A stretch of DNA of 64,000 nt, from NCBI GenBank assembly GCA_965242485.1, contig CBDESM010000003.1:1302001-1366000 (forward strand). Reading direction: 5' to 3'. Shown here piece after piece: positions 24,089-32,991 of this stretch; the first letter of the stretch is position 1; every line of letters begins with the position of its first letter. The translations under genes and the position numbers were made by a program. Origin of the DNA: CBDESM01 sp965242485. GTDB taxonomy: Bacteria; Chloroflexota; Dehalococcoidia; Bin125. A model generated the notes under the pieces. The model was not told the origin of the DNA, did no database searches, and saw nothing but the letters and a program-made list of their open reading frames with translations.

Positions 24089-24724
24089 GTGACCTGTTCC
24101 GAGCAGAACGAACGCGATCGTTGGGGGGCGCTGGAGCCGTGGCGCGTCGCCGCGTTCTCGGGCTTGGATGAAGCCGAGCTCGAACGCTGGCGCGAGAGCG
24201 GCCTGCTGCCCGCGTCCGTGAAGAACGACGAGTCGATCGAGTTCCAGCGCGAGTTCGACGAGCCGCCGCATTACTACAACTGGACCGACCATTTCCGCGT
24301 CCTCGCCGCCGCCAAACTGCTCGAACTCGGCCTGCCCGAAGCGGAACTGGCCCAGGTCTTCGCCGCTTTCGACGGCGTCTGCCGCAACTGGCCCACCAAC
24401 TTCGTCCCCCGCGACATGAGACCCGTCTTCCCCGAAAGCGTCGACTTCCAGCGCTTCCACGCCGAGCGGTACCACGAGTACTCGCTCGGCCGGATGTACC
24501 GCTTCGCCGACATCGTGGAAATGGACCCGATGCGCCTCGCCGGCAACCCCGTCCTGCACCGCCGGCGCTTGGAACCCGAGACGCTCTGGCGCGCATACGA
24601 AGACGACCGCGGCATTGAAGGCTTGGTTGAGGACTGGGGCGTTACGCCCTATCAGGCCCGAAGAGCCCTCGCCTTCGAGAACGCCACTCGTGCGACGAGA
24701 ACTGACAATGCTGCTCCTGCTTGA
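24089..24724 (+). CDS. Antitoxin copy 1: MerR-like HTH fused to DUF433
   Basis: 211 residues. The N-terminal part (about 18-90) resembles a MerR-type winged HTH: LSGLDEAELERWRESGLLPA, then YYNWTDHFRVLAAAKLLELG. The C-terminal part (about 148-205) is a DUF433 domain with GNPVLHRRRLEPETLW and VTPYQARRALAFE. DUF433 (COG2442) and DUF5615 (COG4634) gene pairs were predicted as toxin-antitoxin modules by comparative genomics; here the antitoxin carries its own DNA-binding domain and may autoregulate. The start is GTG with GGGGAGGT upstream. It overlaps the toxin gene by 17 nt. It is near-identical to copy 2, 1121 nt downstream. Confidence 0.8.
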   Translation: MTCSEQNERDRWGALEPWRVAAFSGLDEAELERWRESGLLPASVKNDESIEFQREFDEPPHYYNWTDHFRVLAAAKLLELGLPEAELAQVFAAFDGVCRNWPTNFVPRDMRPVFPESVDFQRFHAERYHEYSLGRMYRFADIVEMDPMRLAGNPVLHRRRLEPETLWRAYEDDRGIEGLVEDWGVTPYQARRALAFENATRATRTDNAAPA

Positions 24725-25151
24725 TGAAAGCGTCGCGCTCAGGCTCGAATCCCTGCTGCCCCAATACGGCATCAGCGCTTCGCACGTCGATGGCCTGAAG
24801 CTGTCGGGCGCCGACGATCCGTTCCTGCTGGCCCTTGCCCGTCGCGAGTACGACGCAATCGTCACCAAAGACCGCTATGAAAAGACGGACGCTCGCGAGG
24901 CCTCCCTGCGTGAAATGCGAGACGGCCTCCGCATCGTCGAGCTCCGTTTTACGCGCACGGCACCTGGCCCCGGTCGCGGAACGCGCACTGAGCAGCTCGA
25001 ACTGATCCTCGCCAACCTCGAGCGCATCGAGGAGCTGATCCAGCCCGGCTCGCGGCTGCGCAAGATCGTGCTCAACGGGAGCACGGGCACGGTGACCAAA
25101 GTGATGGATGTCGACGACGTCGCCGCCGAGATCGCGCGGCTCGGCCTCTAG
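24708..25151 (+). CDS. Toxin copy 1: DUF5615 PIN-like nuclease
   Basis: 147 residues, starting MLLLLDESVALRLESLL. The PIN-like/Mut7-C fold is indicated by the N-terminal LLLDES (acidic residue 6), a GADDPFLLALARREYDA segment and IVTKDRY, where conserved Asp residues of this family would bind metal for RNA cleavage. I set the start at 24708 because all seven other copies begin at this M-x-x-LLDE position and because it gives the same short overlap with the antitoxin. The longer in-frame ORF from 24615 would read through antitoxin coding sequence in another frame. Confidence 0.8.
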   Translation: MLLLLDESVALRLESLLPQYGISASHVDGLKLSGADDPFLLALARREYDAIVTKDRYEKTDAREASLREMRDGLRIVELRFTRTAPGPGRGTRTEQLELILANLERIEELIQPGSRLRKIVLNGSTGTVTKVMDVDDVAAEIARLGL

Positions 25152-25209
25152 GCGCTGCTCGGCGCGGTAGTCTGGCCTCGCTGGCGGGCACTGGCGCGGG
25201 GAGGTGCGC

Positions 25210-25845
25210 GTGACCTGTTCCGAGCAGAACGAACGCGATCGTTGGGGGGCGCTGGAGCCGTGGCGCGTCGCCGCGCTCTCGGGCTTGGACGAGGCCGAGC
25301 TCGAACGCTGGCGCGAGAGCGGCCTGCTGCCCGCGTCCGTGAAGAACGACGAATCGATCGAGTTCCAGCGCGAGTTCGACGAGCCGCCGCATTACTACAA
25401 CTGGACCGACCATTTCCGCGTCCTCGCCGCCGCCAAACTGCTCCAGCTGGGTCTGCCCGAAGCGGAACTGCCCCAAGTCTTCGCCGCTTTCGACGGCGTC
25501 TGCCGCAACTGGCCCACCAACTTCGTCCCCCGCGACATGAGACCCGTCTTCCCTGAAAGCGTCGACTTCCAGCGCTTCCACGCCGAGCGGTACCACGAGT
25601 ATTCGCTCGGCCGGATGTACCGCTTCGCCGACATCGTGGAAATGGACCCGATGCGCCTCGCCGGCAACCCCGTCCTGCACCGCCGACGCTTGGAACCCGA
25701 GACGCTCTGGCGCGCATACGAAGACGACCGCGGCATTGAAGGCTTGGTTGAGGACTGGGGCGTTACGCCCTATCAGGCCCGAAGAGCCCTCGCCTTCGAG
25801 AACGCCACTCGTGCGACGAGAACTGACAATGCTGCTCCTGCTTGA
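25210..25845 (+). CDS. Antitoxin copy 2: MerR-like HTH fused to DUF433
   Basis: Near-duplicate of copy 1 (only scattered substitutions, such as LLQLGLPEAELPQV for LLELGLPEAELAQV). A GTG start at 25210 corresponds to the start of copy 1; an in-frame GTG two codons upstream is equally possible. A TAGTCT -10-like element and GGGGAGGT site precede it. It overlaps its toxin gene by 17 nt. Confidence 0.8.
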   Translation: MTCSEQNERDRWGALEPWRVAALSGLDEAELERWRESGLLPASVKNDESIEFQREFDEPPHYYNWTDHFRVLAAAKLLQLGLPEAELPQVFAAFDGVCRNWPTNFVPRDMRPVFPESVDFQRFHAERYHEYSLGRMYRFADIVEMDPMRLAGNPVLHRRRLEPETLWRAYEDDRGIEGLVEDWGVTPYQARRALAFENATRATRTDNAAPA

Positions 25846-26272
25846 TGAAAGCGTCGCGCTCAGGCTCGAATCCCTGCTGCCCCAATACGGCATCAGCGCT
25901 TCGCACGTCGATGGCCTGAAGCTGTCGGGCGCCGACGATCCGTTCCTGCTGGCCCTTGCCCGTCGCGAATACGACGCAATCGTCACCAAAGACCGCTATG
26001 AAAAGACGGACGCTCGCGAGGCCTCCCTGCGTGAAATGCGAGACGGCCTCCGCATCGTCGAGCTCCGTTTTACGCGCACGGCACCTGGCCCCGGTCGCGG
26101 AACACGCACTGAGCAGCTCGAACTGATCCTCGCCAACCTCGAGCGCATCGAGGAGCTGATCCAGCCCGGCTCACGGCTGCGCAAGATCGTGCTCAACGGG
26201 AGCACCGGCACGGTGACCAAGACGATGGATGTCGACGACGTCGCCGCCGAGATCGCGCGGCTCGGCCTCTAG
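25829..26272 (+). CDS. Toxin copy 2: DUF5615 PIN-like nuclease
   Basis: 147 residues; differs from toxin copy 1 by a single visible residue near the end (VTKTMDVDD for VTKVMDVDD). All conserved acidic positions (LLLDES, ADDP, VTKD) are kept, so both copies look functional. The near-identity implies recent duplication of the whole pair. Confidence 0.8.
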   Translation: MLLLLDESVALRLESLLPQYGISASHVDGLKLSGADDPFLLALARREYDAIVTKDRYEKTDAREASLREMRDGLRIVELRFTRTAPGPGRGTRTEQLELILANLERIEELIQPGSRLRKIVLNGSTGTVTKTMDVDDVAAEIARLGL

Positions 26273-26331
26273 GCACTATTCGGCGCGGTAGTCTGGCCCT
26301 CGCAGACGGGTGCTGGCGCGGGGAGGTGCGC

Positions 26332-26970
26332 GTGACCTGTTCGGAGCAGAACGAACGCGATCATTGGGGGGCGCTGGAGCCGTGGCTCGTCGCCGCGCTC
26401 TCGGGCTTGGATGAAGCCGAGCTCGAACGCTGGCGCGCGAGCGGGCTGCTGCCCGCGTCCGTGCAGAACGAGGAGCCGATCGAGCTCCAGCGCAAGTTCG
26501 ACGAGCCGCCGCATTACTACAACTGGACCGACCATTTCCGCGTCCTAGCCGCCGCCAAACTCTTGCAGCTCGGCCTGCCCGAAGCAGAACTGCCCCAAGT
26601 CTTCGCCGCTTTCGATGGCGTCTGCCGCAACTGGCCCACCAACTTCGTTCCCCGCGACATGAGACCCGTCTTCCCCGAAAGCGTCGACTTCTACTGCTAC
26701 TGCGCCGAGCGGCACCACGAGTACTCGCTTGGCCGTATGTACAAATTCGCCGACATCGTGGAAATGGACCCGATGCGGGCAGACGGCCGGCCGGTGCTGC
26801 ACCGGAGCGGGATCACCACCGACTCCCTTTGGGATACCTATTCCCGCGAGTCGGGCATCGACGGGTTAGTCGAGGAGTGGCGGATCACCCCGTATCAGGC
26901 CCGACGCGCGATTGAGTTCGAGTGCGCGATTCGCGGATATCGGACACTTGATGCGCTTCCTCTTGGATGA
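26332..26970 (+). CDS. Antitoxin copy 3: MerR-like HTH fused to DUF433
   Basis: About 212 residues. The HTH half remains close to copies 1 and 2 (YYNWTDHFRVLAAAKLLQLG), but from about residue 125 onward the sequence changes: DUF433 reads GRPVLHRSGITTDSLW...WRITPYQARRAIEFE. A TAGTCT -10-like element (about 26289) and GGGGAGGT lie upstream. It overlaps the toxin gene by 20 nt. Confidence 0.8.
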   Translation: MTCSEQNERDHWGALEPWLVAALSGLDEAELERWRASGLLPASVQNEEPIELQRKFDEPPHYYNWTDHFRVLAAAKLLQLGLPEAELPQVFAAFDGVCRNWPTNFVPRDMRPVFPESVDFYCYCAERHHEYSLGRMYKFADIVEMDPMRADGRPVLHRSGITTDSLWDTYSRESGIDGLVEEWRITPYQARRAIEFECAIRGYRTLDALPLG

Positions 26971-27394
26971 GAGCGCCGGCCGCGGCCTTGAGCAACTGCT
27001 GCCCGAGCACGGAATCGAAGCCGTGCATGCGGAGACGCTCCAGCTCGCGGGCACCGGTGATCCGCTCCTCTTGGAACTCGCGAGGCGCGACTATGACGCG
27101 ATCGTCACCAAGGACCGCTATCGCAAGGGCGATGCGCGCGCGGCCGCTTTCCGCGGCATGCTCGCGGGCCTGCGCATCATCGAACTCCGCTTCACTGGCA
27201 AGGGCCCCGAAGCGCAGACCGGCACTTCCGTCGAGCAGTTCCGACTCATCCTCGCCAACCTCGAGCGCATTGAGGAGTTGGTTCAGCCCAACTCGCGGCA
27301 GCGCAAGCTCGTGCTCAACGGGAGCACCGGTGCCGTGACCAAAGTGATGGACGTCGACGATGTCGCTGCCGAAGTCGCGCGGCTCGGGTTGTAG
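26951..27394 (+). CDS. Toxin copy 3: DUF5615 PIN-like nuclease
   Basis: 147 residues beginning MRFLLDESAGRGLEQLL, with IVTKDRY and the C-terminal DVDDVAAEVARLGL. It is clearly diverged from copies 1 and 2 in the central region (GKGPEAQTGTSVEQFRLIL) though the end is conserved. Start chosen by comparison with the other copies; a longer ORF from 26912 is less likely. Confidence 0.8.
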   Translation: MRFLLDESAGRGLEQLLPEHGIEAVHAETLQLAGTGDPLLLELARRDYDAIVTKDRYRKGDARAAAFRGMLAGLRIIELRFTGKGPEAQTGTSVEQFRLILANLERIEELVQPNSRQRKLVLNGSTGAVTKVMDVDDVAAEVARLGL

Positions 27395-27417
27395 GCGTCG
27401 GCGTTGCGATCCGCCTG

Positions 27418-27423
27418 TAGCGT
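27418..27423 (+). promoter_or_regulatory. TAGCGT, probable -10 for leaderless esterase mRNA
   Basis: TAGCGT lies 7 nt before the ATG at 27431 with no ribosome site between, placing the expected transcription start at or next to the start codon. Confidence 0.45.
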
Positions 27424-27430
27424 TGCCTTG

Positions 27431-28327
27431 ATGTCTTCGCGCCGTCTCCCGTTCGCGCTGGTGCTGGCCGGGTTGCTTGCCGTCGGGACCTTTGCCGTGG
27501 CGGATGCGGAAGCCGACCGGCTGGCGCCCGCGGAGCGGACCGTTGCCGTCGACGGGCGGGAGGCGCGCCTGCTGCTTCCCCGCGCGCTCGGCGACGAGCC
27601 GATGCCGCTGGTCGTGCTCCTGCACGGCTTCGGCGACGATGCCGGCGACGCCGACCACTATCTCGAGATCTCGCGGCACGTCGTGCGCGACCGCTTCGCG
27701 CTGCTCTTGCCGCAGGGGACCCGCAACCTGTTCCGCGCCCGTTTCTGGAACGCCACCCCGACCTGCTGCGATTTCTTCGGTTCCGATGTCGATGATGCCG
27801 GCTACCTGCGCAAGCTCGTCGGCGAGGTGGAACGGATCATCGCGGTTGAGCGGGTCCATGTGATCGGCTACTCCAACGGCGGTTTCATGGCCTACCGCCT
27901 CGCTTGCGATGGAATGCCCAAACTGGCCGCCATCGCCGTCCTTGCCGGCTCCTCATTCGAGCGCGCCCGACGCTGCGACGATGCGGATCCGCTCTCGGTG
28001 CTGCACATCCACGGCGACCGCGACGAGCTGGTCGGCTATGCGGGCGAGGCCGAGCCGTTGTTCGATTGGCCGGGCTTCCCCGGCGCGGTCGAGCTCGCCG
28101 GCCGATGGGCGCGCCGCGCCGGTTGCGCCGATGCGCCCGACGCGGATGCGCCGCCGCTCGATCTCGTTCGGCGCATCCCCGGCCGGGAAACCCGCGTGAC
28201 GGCTTACGGCGGCTGCGAGGGCGGCATCCGCATCGCGCTCTGGACGATCAGCGGCGCGGGACACCGGCCCGCGTTCACCCCCGAAATCGGCAGCACGATG
28301 CTGGCATGGCTGTTGGATCCCCGTTGA
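27431..28327 (+). CDS. Secreted PHB-depolymerase/LpqC-like esterase, single domain
   Basis: About 298 residues. An N-terminal signal peptide (RRLPFALVLAGLLAVGTFA) precedes one alpha/beta-hydrolase domain of the polyhydroxybutyrate depolymerase/feruloyl esterase type: LVVLLHGFGDDAGD (oxyanion region), the family's WNATPTCCDFF motif, nucleophile GYSNGGF, acid site HIHGDRDELVGY and a terminal Gly-His (GAGHRP). Unlike the next two genes it has no lipobox cysteine or Gln-rich linker. I chose the ATG at 27431 rather than the upstream ORF start because it begins the signal peptide cleanly and has a -10 element just before it. The substrate is unknown; the family acts on polyester or hydroxycinnamate esters. 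Confidence 0.85.
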   Translation: MSSRRLPFALVLAGLLAVGTFAVADAEADRLAPAERTVAVDGREARLLLPRALGDEPMPLVVLLHGFGDDAGDADHYLEISRHVVRDRFALLLPQGTRNLFRARFWNATPTCCDFFGSDVDDAGYLRKLVGEVERIIAVERVHVIGYSNGGFMAYRLACDGMPKLAAIAVLAGSSFERARRCDDADPLSVLHIHGDRDELVGYAGEAEPLFDWPGFPGAVELAGRWARRAGCADAPDADAPPLDLVRRIPGRETRVTAYGGCEGGIRIALWTISGAGHRPAFTPEIGSTMLAWLLDPR

Positions 28328-28809
28328 GCGGCCGGCTGCCCGATCTTTCGCTCGCCCGCCATGACGGCGTCGCGATCGCCTTCGATCCGGCGCTCGAACC
28401 GGCCACGGCGGGCGAACTCGCCTCCCGGATCCGCGCTCGCCTAGACGCCGTCCCGGTTCCTCCGCGCCAGCAGGATTGGCTCGTCGCGGCCGCGGGAGGC
28501 GAGGAGGCCGCGGCCCTGGTTCTCGCCGCGGTGGAACCTCAGGCGCGCGGGGCGCGTCTAGCCCTGCATGACCCGCATGATCCCGACGCCCTCATCTTCC
28601 AGCGCCGCATCCCCGGCCAGCGGCGCGGCGGCATCTACCTCAATGCGGCCTGGCAGCGCGCCAGCATCCGCATCGCCTGCGGCGATCCGGCCCGCGTCCT
28701 CCGAGGGCTGGCCGCATGGTTCACTCCCCCGGATGCCCTTGAAATCGAACGAGACCTCGCAGCCGACGCGCTCCTCGCGCGGGCCAAAGAGACGGATGTG
28801 ACCCGATGA
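28306..28809 (+). CDS. Hypothetical protein in esterase operon
   Basis: About 167 residues, not recognised. It begins inside the 3' end of the esterase gene (22-nt overlap) at ATG 28306 and ends in an ATGA overlap with the next esterase gene at 28806, so it is embedded in a translationally coupled operon. The sequence is Ala/Arg-rich with no signal peptide or membrane segment (SRIRARLDAVPVPPRQQDWL, FQRRIPGQRRGGIYLNAAW) and looks like a small soluble alpha/beta protein. The frame stays open for much longer upstream, but that part runs over the esterase coding sequence and is probably a shadow. Confidence 0.55.
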   Translation: MAVGSPLSGRLPDLSLARHDGVAIAFDPALEPATAGELASRIRARLDAVPVPPRQQDWLVAAAGGEEAAALVLAAVEPQARGARLALHDPHDPDALIFQRRIPGQRRGGIYLNAAWQRASIRIACGDPARVLRGLAAWFTPPDALEIERDLAADALLARAKETDVTR

Positions 28810-30896
28810 CCAGACTCGCCGCCGTGATCGCGTTCGTTGCAGCCATCGCGTTGATCTTCGCCGCTTGCAGCGGCGACGACCAGCAGCAGGACCAGCAGTC
28901 GTCCCAAGGCGCGCCCGTCGCCGAGGCGCAGCAGGGAGATTCCGTCTCCCAGCCGCAGCAACAACAGCAGGCCGAGCAGGATGCCGCGCAAGAGCAGGCG
29001 TCGAGCGCCGCCGGGGCTGCGGAGCAGGACGAACAGCAGCAAGCCGCTGCACAGGAGTCCGACGAACAAGCGCAAGAGCAGGCGGACGCCGCTGAGCAAG
29101 CGCAGGATGAGTCCGATGCGTCGGATGGCGACGCGGATGAGAAGGAAGAAGAGGAAGAAGTCGAGCTGACCAAGTGGGAGATCGGCGGCGAGCGCCCGGC
29201 GGCGCTGATGGCGCCGGCCGGCTACGAGCGTGAGGAAGCGCTCGGGCTCGCCGTGCTGATGCACGGCTACGGCAGCACTGCCACGGCCGTGAACTGGTAC
29301 TTCGGCGGCGCGCACCTCTTGATCAACGAGGCCCGTTTCGCCCTCCTGCTCCCGCAGGGCCGGCCCGACACGCAGGGCCTTCCCTTCTGGGATGCGACTC
29401 CGGCCTGCTGCGAATTCAGCGATGTCGATACCGACGACGTCGCCTATCTGAGCAGTCTGATCGATGAGGCGCGCGAGCACGTCAACGTCTCCGGCGTGTA
29501 CCTGCTGGGCAACTCCAACGGCGGGTTCATGGCCTACCGCCTGACCTGCGAGGGCGTCATCCCCGATCTCCGCGGCATCGTCAGCATGGCCGGCTCTTCT
29601 TACGAGGACCCGGCCGTCTGCGCCGATGCGCAGCCCGTCTCCGTCGCCCAGATTCACGGCACTGAAGACGCCGAAATCCTCTACGAAGGCAACGACGACC
29701 TGCTCCGCTCGCAAGATGACGACGAGACGCTCGACGGGCATCCCGGCGCGCTCGAACTCGTCCAACGCTGGGCCGCGCGGGCCGGCTGCGACCTCGATGC
29801 GCCGCAGGATTACCCCCGCTACGGCCTCGTCTCCGACATCGACGGCAACGAGACCGTCATCACCCGCTACCGCGACGGGTGCGTCGACGGGCTGACCTTC
29901 GACCTCTGGACCGTCGAAGGCGGCTCCCACTCGCCGAAGTTCTACAACCTCACCACGGCCGTGCTCACGTGGATCGAAGATGTCGAGCAGTACCGCATGG
30001 CGGGCGCGCTCTTGGCGGAACAGCCGCTGCTCGAAGAACGCCGCGTCAGCTTCGCCGACCGTCCCGCGACGATGCTCCTGCCGGACGGATACGCCCGCGG
30101 CGAGACGCTGCCGTTGATGGTCCTCTTGCACGGCTACTCCGGCGAGTCGCAGGGCCAGGACGCCTACTTCCGCATGCGCTGGCGGATCAACGACGAGCGT
30201 TTCGCCCTGCTGCTCCCCGACGGGCAGGCCGACGATGTCGGCAACCAATTCTGGGACGCGACCCCTGCCTGCTGCGAATTCGGCACCATCGACTCCAATG
30301 ACGTCGACTACATCGACGGGCTGATCGGCCAAGCCCGCCAAGAGGCCGATATCGAAGGCGTCTACTTCGTCGGCCACTCCAACGGCGGCTTCATGTCCTA
30401 CACGATGGCTTGCTCGGGACGCATCGACGATCTCCGCGCCGTCGTCAGCCTCGCGGGCACCTCCTACGAGGATCCCGCGCGCTGCGAGAATCCCGCGGCC
30501 ATCTCCGTGCTCCAGATCCACGGCGACGCCGATGAAGTGATCCTCTACGAGGGCCACGAAAGCCTGCTCGATCAGTTCGCCGCCTTGGGCATCTCCAAGC
30601 CGGATGTTTCGGACGCGGATGACGGCTATCCCGGCGCTGAAGAGCTGGTCGACCGCTGGGTCGGGATCGTCGGCTGCGATTCCGGCGCCGCCGAGACGCT
30701 CGACCGCATCGACCTCGACAACGCGACCAGCGGACGCGAGACCGTGCCCACCCGCTACCGCCAAGGCTGCATCGGCGGCAACACGGTCGAACTCTGGACG
30801 CTCGAAGGCGGCGGGCACGTCCCGCTCTTCCAAGACGCGATCAGCGCGCGCATCCTCGATTGGCTGCGCGCGACCGAGCCGGCCGTCGGCAAGTAG
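28806..30896 (+). CDS. Lipoprotein with two tandem PHB-depolymerase-like esterase domains
   Basis: 696 residues. Signal peptide with lipobox FAAC (Cys about residue 21), then a ~95-residue Gln/Ala/Asp/Glu-rich linker, then two esterase domains. Domain 1 (about 120-395) has LMHGYGSTATA, WDATPACCEF, nucleophile GNSNGGF, QIHGTEDAEILY and GGSHSP. Domain 2 (about 405-690) has LLHGYSGESQG, WDATPACCEF, GHSNGGF, HGDADEVILY and GGGHVP. The linker probably spaces the enzymes from the membrane. It lies 21 nt upstream of a paralogous two-domain gene. Both domains keep an apparent Ser-Asp-His triad. Confidence 0.88.
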   Translation: MTRLAAVIAFVAAIALIFAACSGDDQQQDQQSSQGAPVAEAQQGDSVSQPQQQQQAEQDAAQEQASSAAGAAEQDEQQQAAAQESDEQAQEQADAAEQAQDESDASDGDADEKEEEEEVELTKWEIGGERPAALMAPAGYEREEALGLAVLMHGYGSTATAVNWYFGGAHLLINEARFALLLPQGRPDTQGLPFWDATPACCEFSDVDTDDVAYLSSLIDEAREHVNVSGVYLLGNSNGGFMAYRLTCEGVIPDLRGIVSMAGSSYEDPAVCADAQPVSVAQIHGTEDAEILYEGNDDLLRSQDDDETLDGHPGALELVQRWAARAGCDLDAPQDYPRYGLVSDIDGNETVITRYRDGCVDGLTFDLWTVEGGSHSPKFYNLTTAVLTWIEDVEQYRMAGALLAEQPLLEERRVSFADRPATMLLPDGYARGETLPLMVLLHGYSGESQGQDAYFRMRWRINDERFALLLPDGQADDVGNQFWDATPACCEFGTIDSNDVDYIDGLIGQARQEADIEGVYFVGHSNGGFMSYTMACSGRIDDLRAVVSLAGTSYEDPARCENPAAISVLQIHGDADEVILYEGHESLLDQFAALGISKPDVSDADDGYPGAEELVDRWVGIVGCDSGAAETLDRIDLDNATSGRETVPTRYRQGCIGGNTVELWTLEGGGHVPLFQDAISARILDWLRATEPAVGK

Positions 30897-30917
30897 CGGC
30901 GGAGCAAGGAGCCGATC

Positions 30918-32948
30918 ATGGCGAAGGCATGGCGGTGGACGGCGCTCTTGGCGCTGCTCGCGGCGGTCGTCGCGGCGGCGTGCAGCGGCGACGACCAGCA
31001 ACAGCAACAGGCAGAGGCACCGGCCGCGCCAGCGCCGGCAGTCGTGCAGCAGCAAGAGCAGGAACAAGAACAGCAAGCGCCGGCGGAACCCGCGCCGGCG
31101 GCCGAACCTCAGGCGGAGCAGCAGAGCGCGCCCCAACAGGAGGAGCAGGAAGAACCGACGGAGCCGGAGGAGGCAGAGGAGGCGGAACCGCAGATCTCCG
31201 AGCTCGCGGAATCAGCGGGGCTGGGCGAGTTCATCGTCGGCGGCGACCGGCCGGCGCGGCTGCTCGTGCCCGGCGACTGGGACGCCGCTGCGGAGCCGCT
31301 TCCGCTGGCCGTGCTGCTGCACGCCAGCGCCAGCAGCGCCGAGACATTGAGTTGGTATCTCGGCGGCCTGCACCTGCAACTCAACGACAGCCGCTTCGCG
31401 CTGCTCCTCCCCGAGGGGCAGCGCGGCAGCGACGGCGGGACCTTCTGGGACGCGACGCCCGCGTGCTGCGAGTTCACCGAGGTCGATTCCGACGACGTCG
31501 GCTACCTCTCAGCGATCGTCGACGAGGCGCGGGCGCTGATTGATCTCGACGGCGTCTACATGATCGGCAACTCCAACGGCGGCTTCATGGCCTACCGGAT
31601 GGCCTGCGAAGGCAGGATCGACGATCTCCGCGCCGTGATCAGCATCGCCGGTTCCTCCTTCGAGACCGCCGAACATTGCCTCGATCCGTCGCTGCTCTCG
31701 GTGCTCCAGATTCACGGCACGGCGGACGACGGCGTTCCCTACGAAGGCACCCGCGATCTCGTCAACATCGCCAACGACGATCCGGCCTCCGACGGGCACC
31801 CCGGCGCGCGGGAATTGGTCGAGCGCTGGGCCGGCCGCGCCGGCTGCGATCCGCAGAAATCGGAGATGCTGCCCGCGGTCGATCTCGATGACGCCGTCGA
31901 GGGCAATGAAACCAGCGGACTCCGTTTCCGCCACGGGTGCGATGACCAAGTGACGATCGAGCTCTGGACGCTGGAAGGCAGCGGCCACTCGCCGGAGTTC
32001 CACGATCTTTGGGCGGCGCTGTTCTCTTGGGTGCAAGATGTCGAGCAGTACCGCATCACCGGCAAGTCCGTGGTGCTCCCGCCGGCCGGCCTGTTCGAGC
32101 GGCCGGTCGGTACCAGAGCGCGGCCGGCGCGCTTGTACGCTCCCGCAAATTACAGCCGTGCCGAGGCGGTTCCGCTGGTGATGCTGCTGCACGGTTTCGG
32201 CGGCGACGCGGAGGACATTGATGCATATCTCGGCCTGCGCCGGCAGATCGAAACCGAACGTTTCGCGCTGCTGATGCCGGACGGCCGGATCGACGAGGCC
32301 GGCTATCGCTATTGGAGCAGTCTGCCCGGTTCCAACGGCGGGGATGAAGAGGACGTTACCTACCTCGCCGACCTCTTCACCGAAGCGCGCGGCTATCTCA
32401 ACGTCAACGGGGCCTACGTGATCGGCTACTCCAACGGCGGCGCGATGGCTTACACCCTTGCCTGCGCGGGGCCGTTGATCGACGATCTGCGCGGCCTCGT
32501 CGCCATCGCCGCCCCCTCGTTCAAAGATCCATCGCGGTGCGATAACTGGCGGCCCGTCTCCGTGCTCCACATCCACGGCGACGCCGACGAAACGATCTTG
32601 TACGCCGGCGTCGACAACGCGGGCGACGATGAATCGAACGAGGAGTCCGGCAAGAACGGCATAGCCGAATCCGACGACGGCTATCCGGGCGCGGTCGAAC
32701 TGACCCGACGCTGGGCCGTCCGCGCCGGCTGCAACGCTGAGGTCGTCGAACGGCTCGACGATATCGATCTCGATACCGGCATCGACGGCGCCGAAACCGC
32801 CCGCCAGCGCAACCGCCAAGCCTGCAACGAGTACACCATCGAACTCTGGACGATCCGGGACGGCGGCCACGGCCCCGCATTCCGCGACGACATCGGCGGC
32901 ACCTTGGTCCGCTGGCTCAAGGAAAACTGGTCCTACATCGGCAAGTAG
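30918..32948 (+). CDS. Lipoprotein with two tandem PHB-depolymerase-like esterase domains
   Basis: 676 residues, same plan as its upstream neighbour: signal peptide with lipobox AAAC (Cys about 22), acidic/Gln/Pro-rich linker to about residue 95, domain 1 (about 100-375; LLHASASSAET, WDATPACCEF, GNSNGGF, QIHGTADDGVPY, GSGHSP) and domain 2 (about 385-676; LLHGFGGDAED, GYSNGGA, HIHGDADETILY, GGHGPAF). Domain 1 has Ala-Ser-Ala where others have Gly-[FY]-[GS] after LLH, and domain 2 lacks the ATPACC cysteine pair, so substrate sites may differ. It is the last gene of the esterase operon. Confidence 0.88.
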   Translation: MAKAWRWTALLALLAAVVAAACSGDDQQQQQAEAPAAPAPAVVQQQEQEQEQQAPAEPAPAAEPQAEQQSAPQQEEQEEPTEPEEAEEAEPQISELAESAGLGEFIVGGDRPARLLVPGDWDAAAEPLPLAVLLHASASSAETLSWYLGGLHLQLNDSRFALLLPEGQRGSDGGTFWDATPACCEFTEVDSDDVGYLSAIVDEARALIDLDGVYMIGNSNGGFMAYRMACEGRIDDLRAVISIAGSSFETAEHCLDPSLLSVLQIHGTADDGVPYEGTRDLVNIANDDPASDGHPGARELVERWAGRAGCDPQKSEMLPAVDLDDAVEGNETSGLRFRHGCDDQVTIELWTLEGSGHSPEFHDLWAALFSWVQDVEQYRITGKSVVLPPAGLFERPVGTRARPARLYAPANYSRAEAVPLVMLLHGFGGDAEDIDAYLGLRRQIETERFALLMPDGRIDEAGYRYWSSLPGSNGGDEEDVTYLADLFTEARGYLNVNGAYVIGYSNGGAMAYTLACAGPLIDDLRGLVAIAAPSFKDPSRCDNWRPVSVLHIHGDADETILYAGVDNAGDDESNEESGKNGIAESDDGYPGAVELTRRWAVRAGCNAEVVERLDDIDLDTGIDGAETARQRNRQACNEYTIELWTIRDGGHGPAFRDDIGGTLVRWLKENWSYIGK

Positions 32949-32978
32949 GCCGCGGCGGAGCGCCGTGGCCGTCCGCGC

Positions 32979-32984
32979 TAGGCT
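32979..32984 (+). promoter_or_regulatory. TAGGCT, probable -10 for leaderless antitoxin mRNA
   Basis: TAGGCT is 7 nt before the ATG at 32992; no ribosome site fits between. Confidence 0.45.
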
Positions 32985-32991
32985 GAGGGCC

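Larger units (their letters stand above)
24089..26272 (+). repeat. Tandem duplication, 1121-bp unit, of a toxin-antitoxin pair
   Basis: Equivalent starts are 24089/25210 and 24708/25829, both exactly 1121 nt apart, and the intergenic DNA is repeated too. Identity is very high across both genes. A third, more diverged unit follows at a spacing of 1122 nt (26332/26951). Confidence 0.9.
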
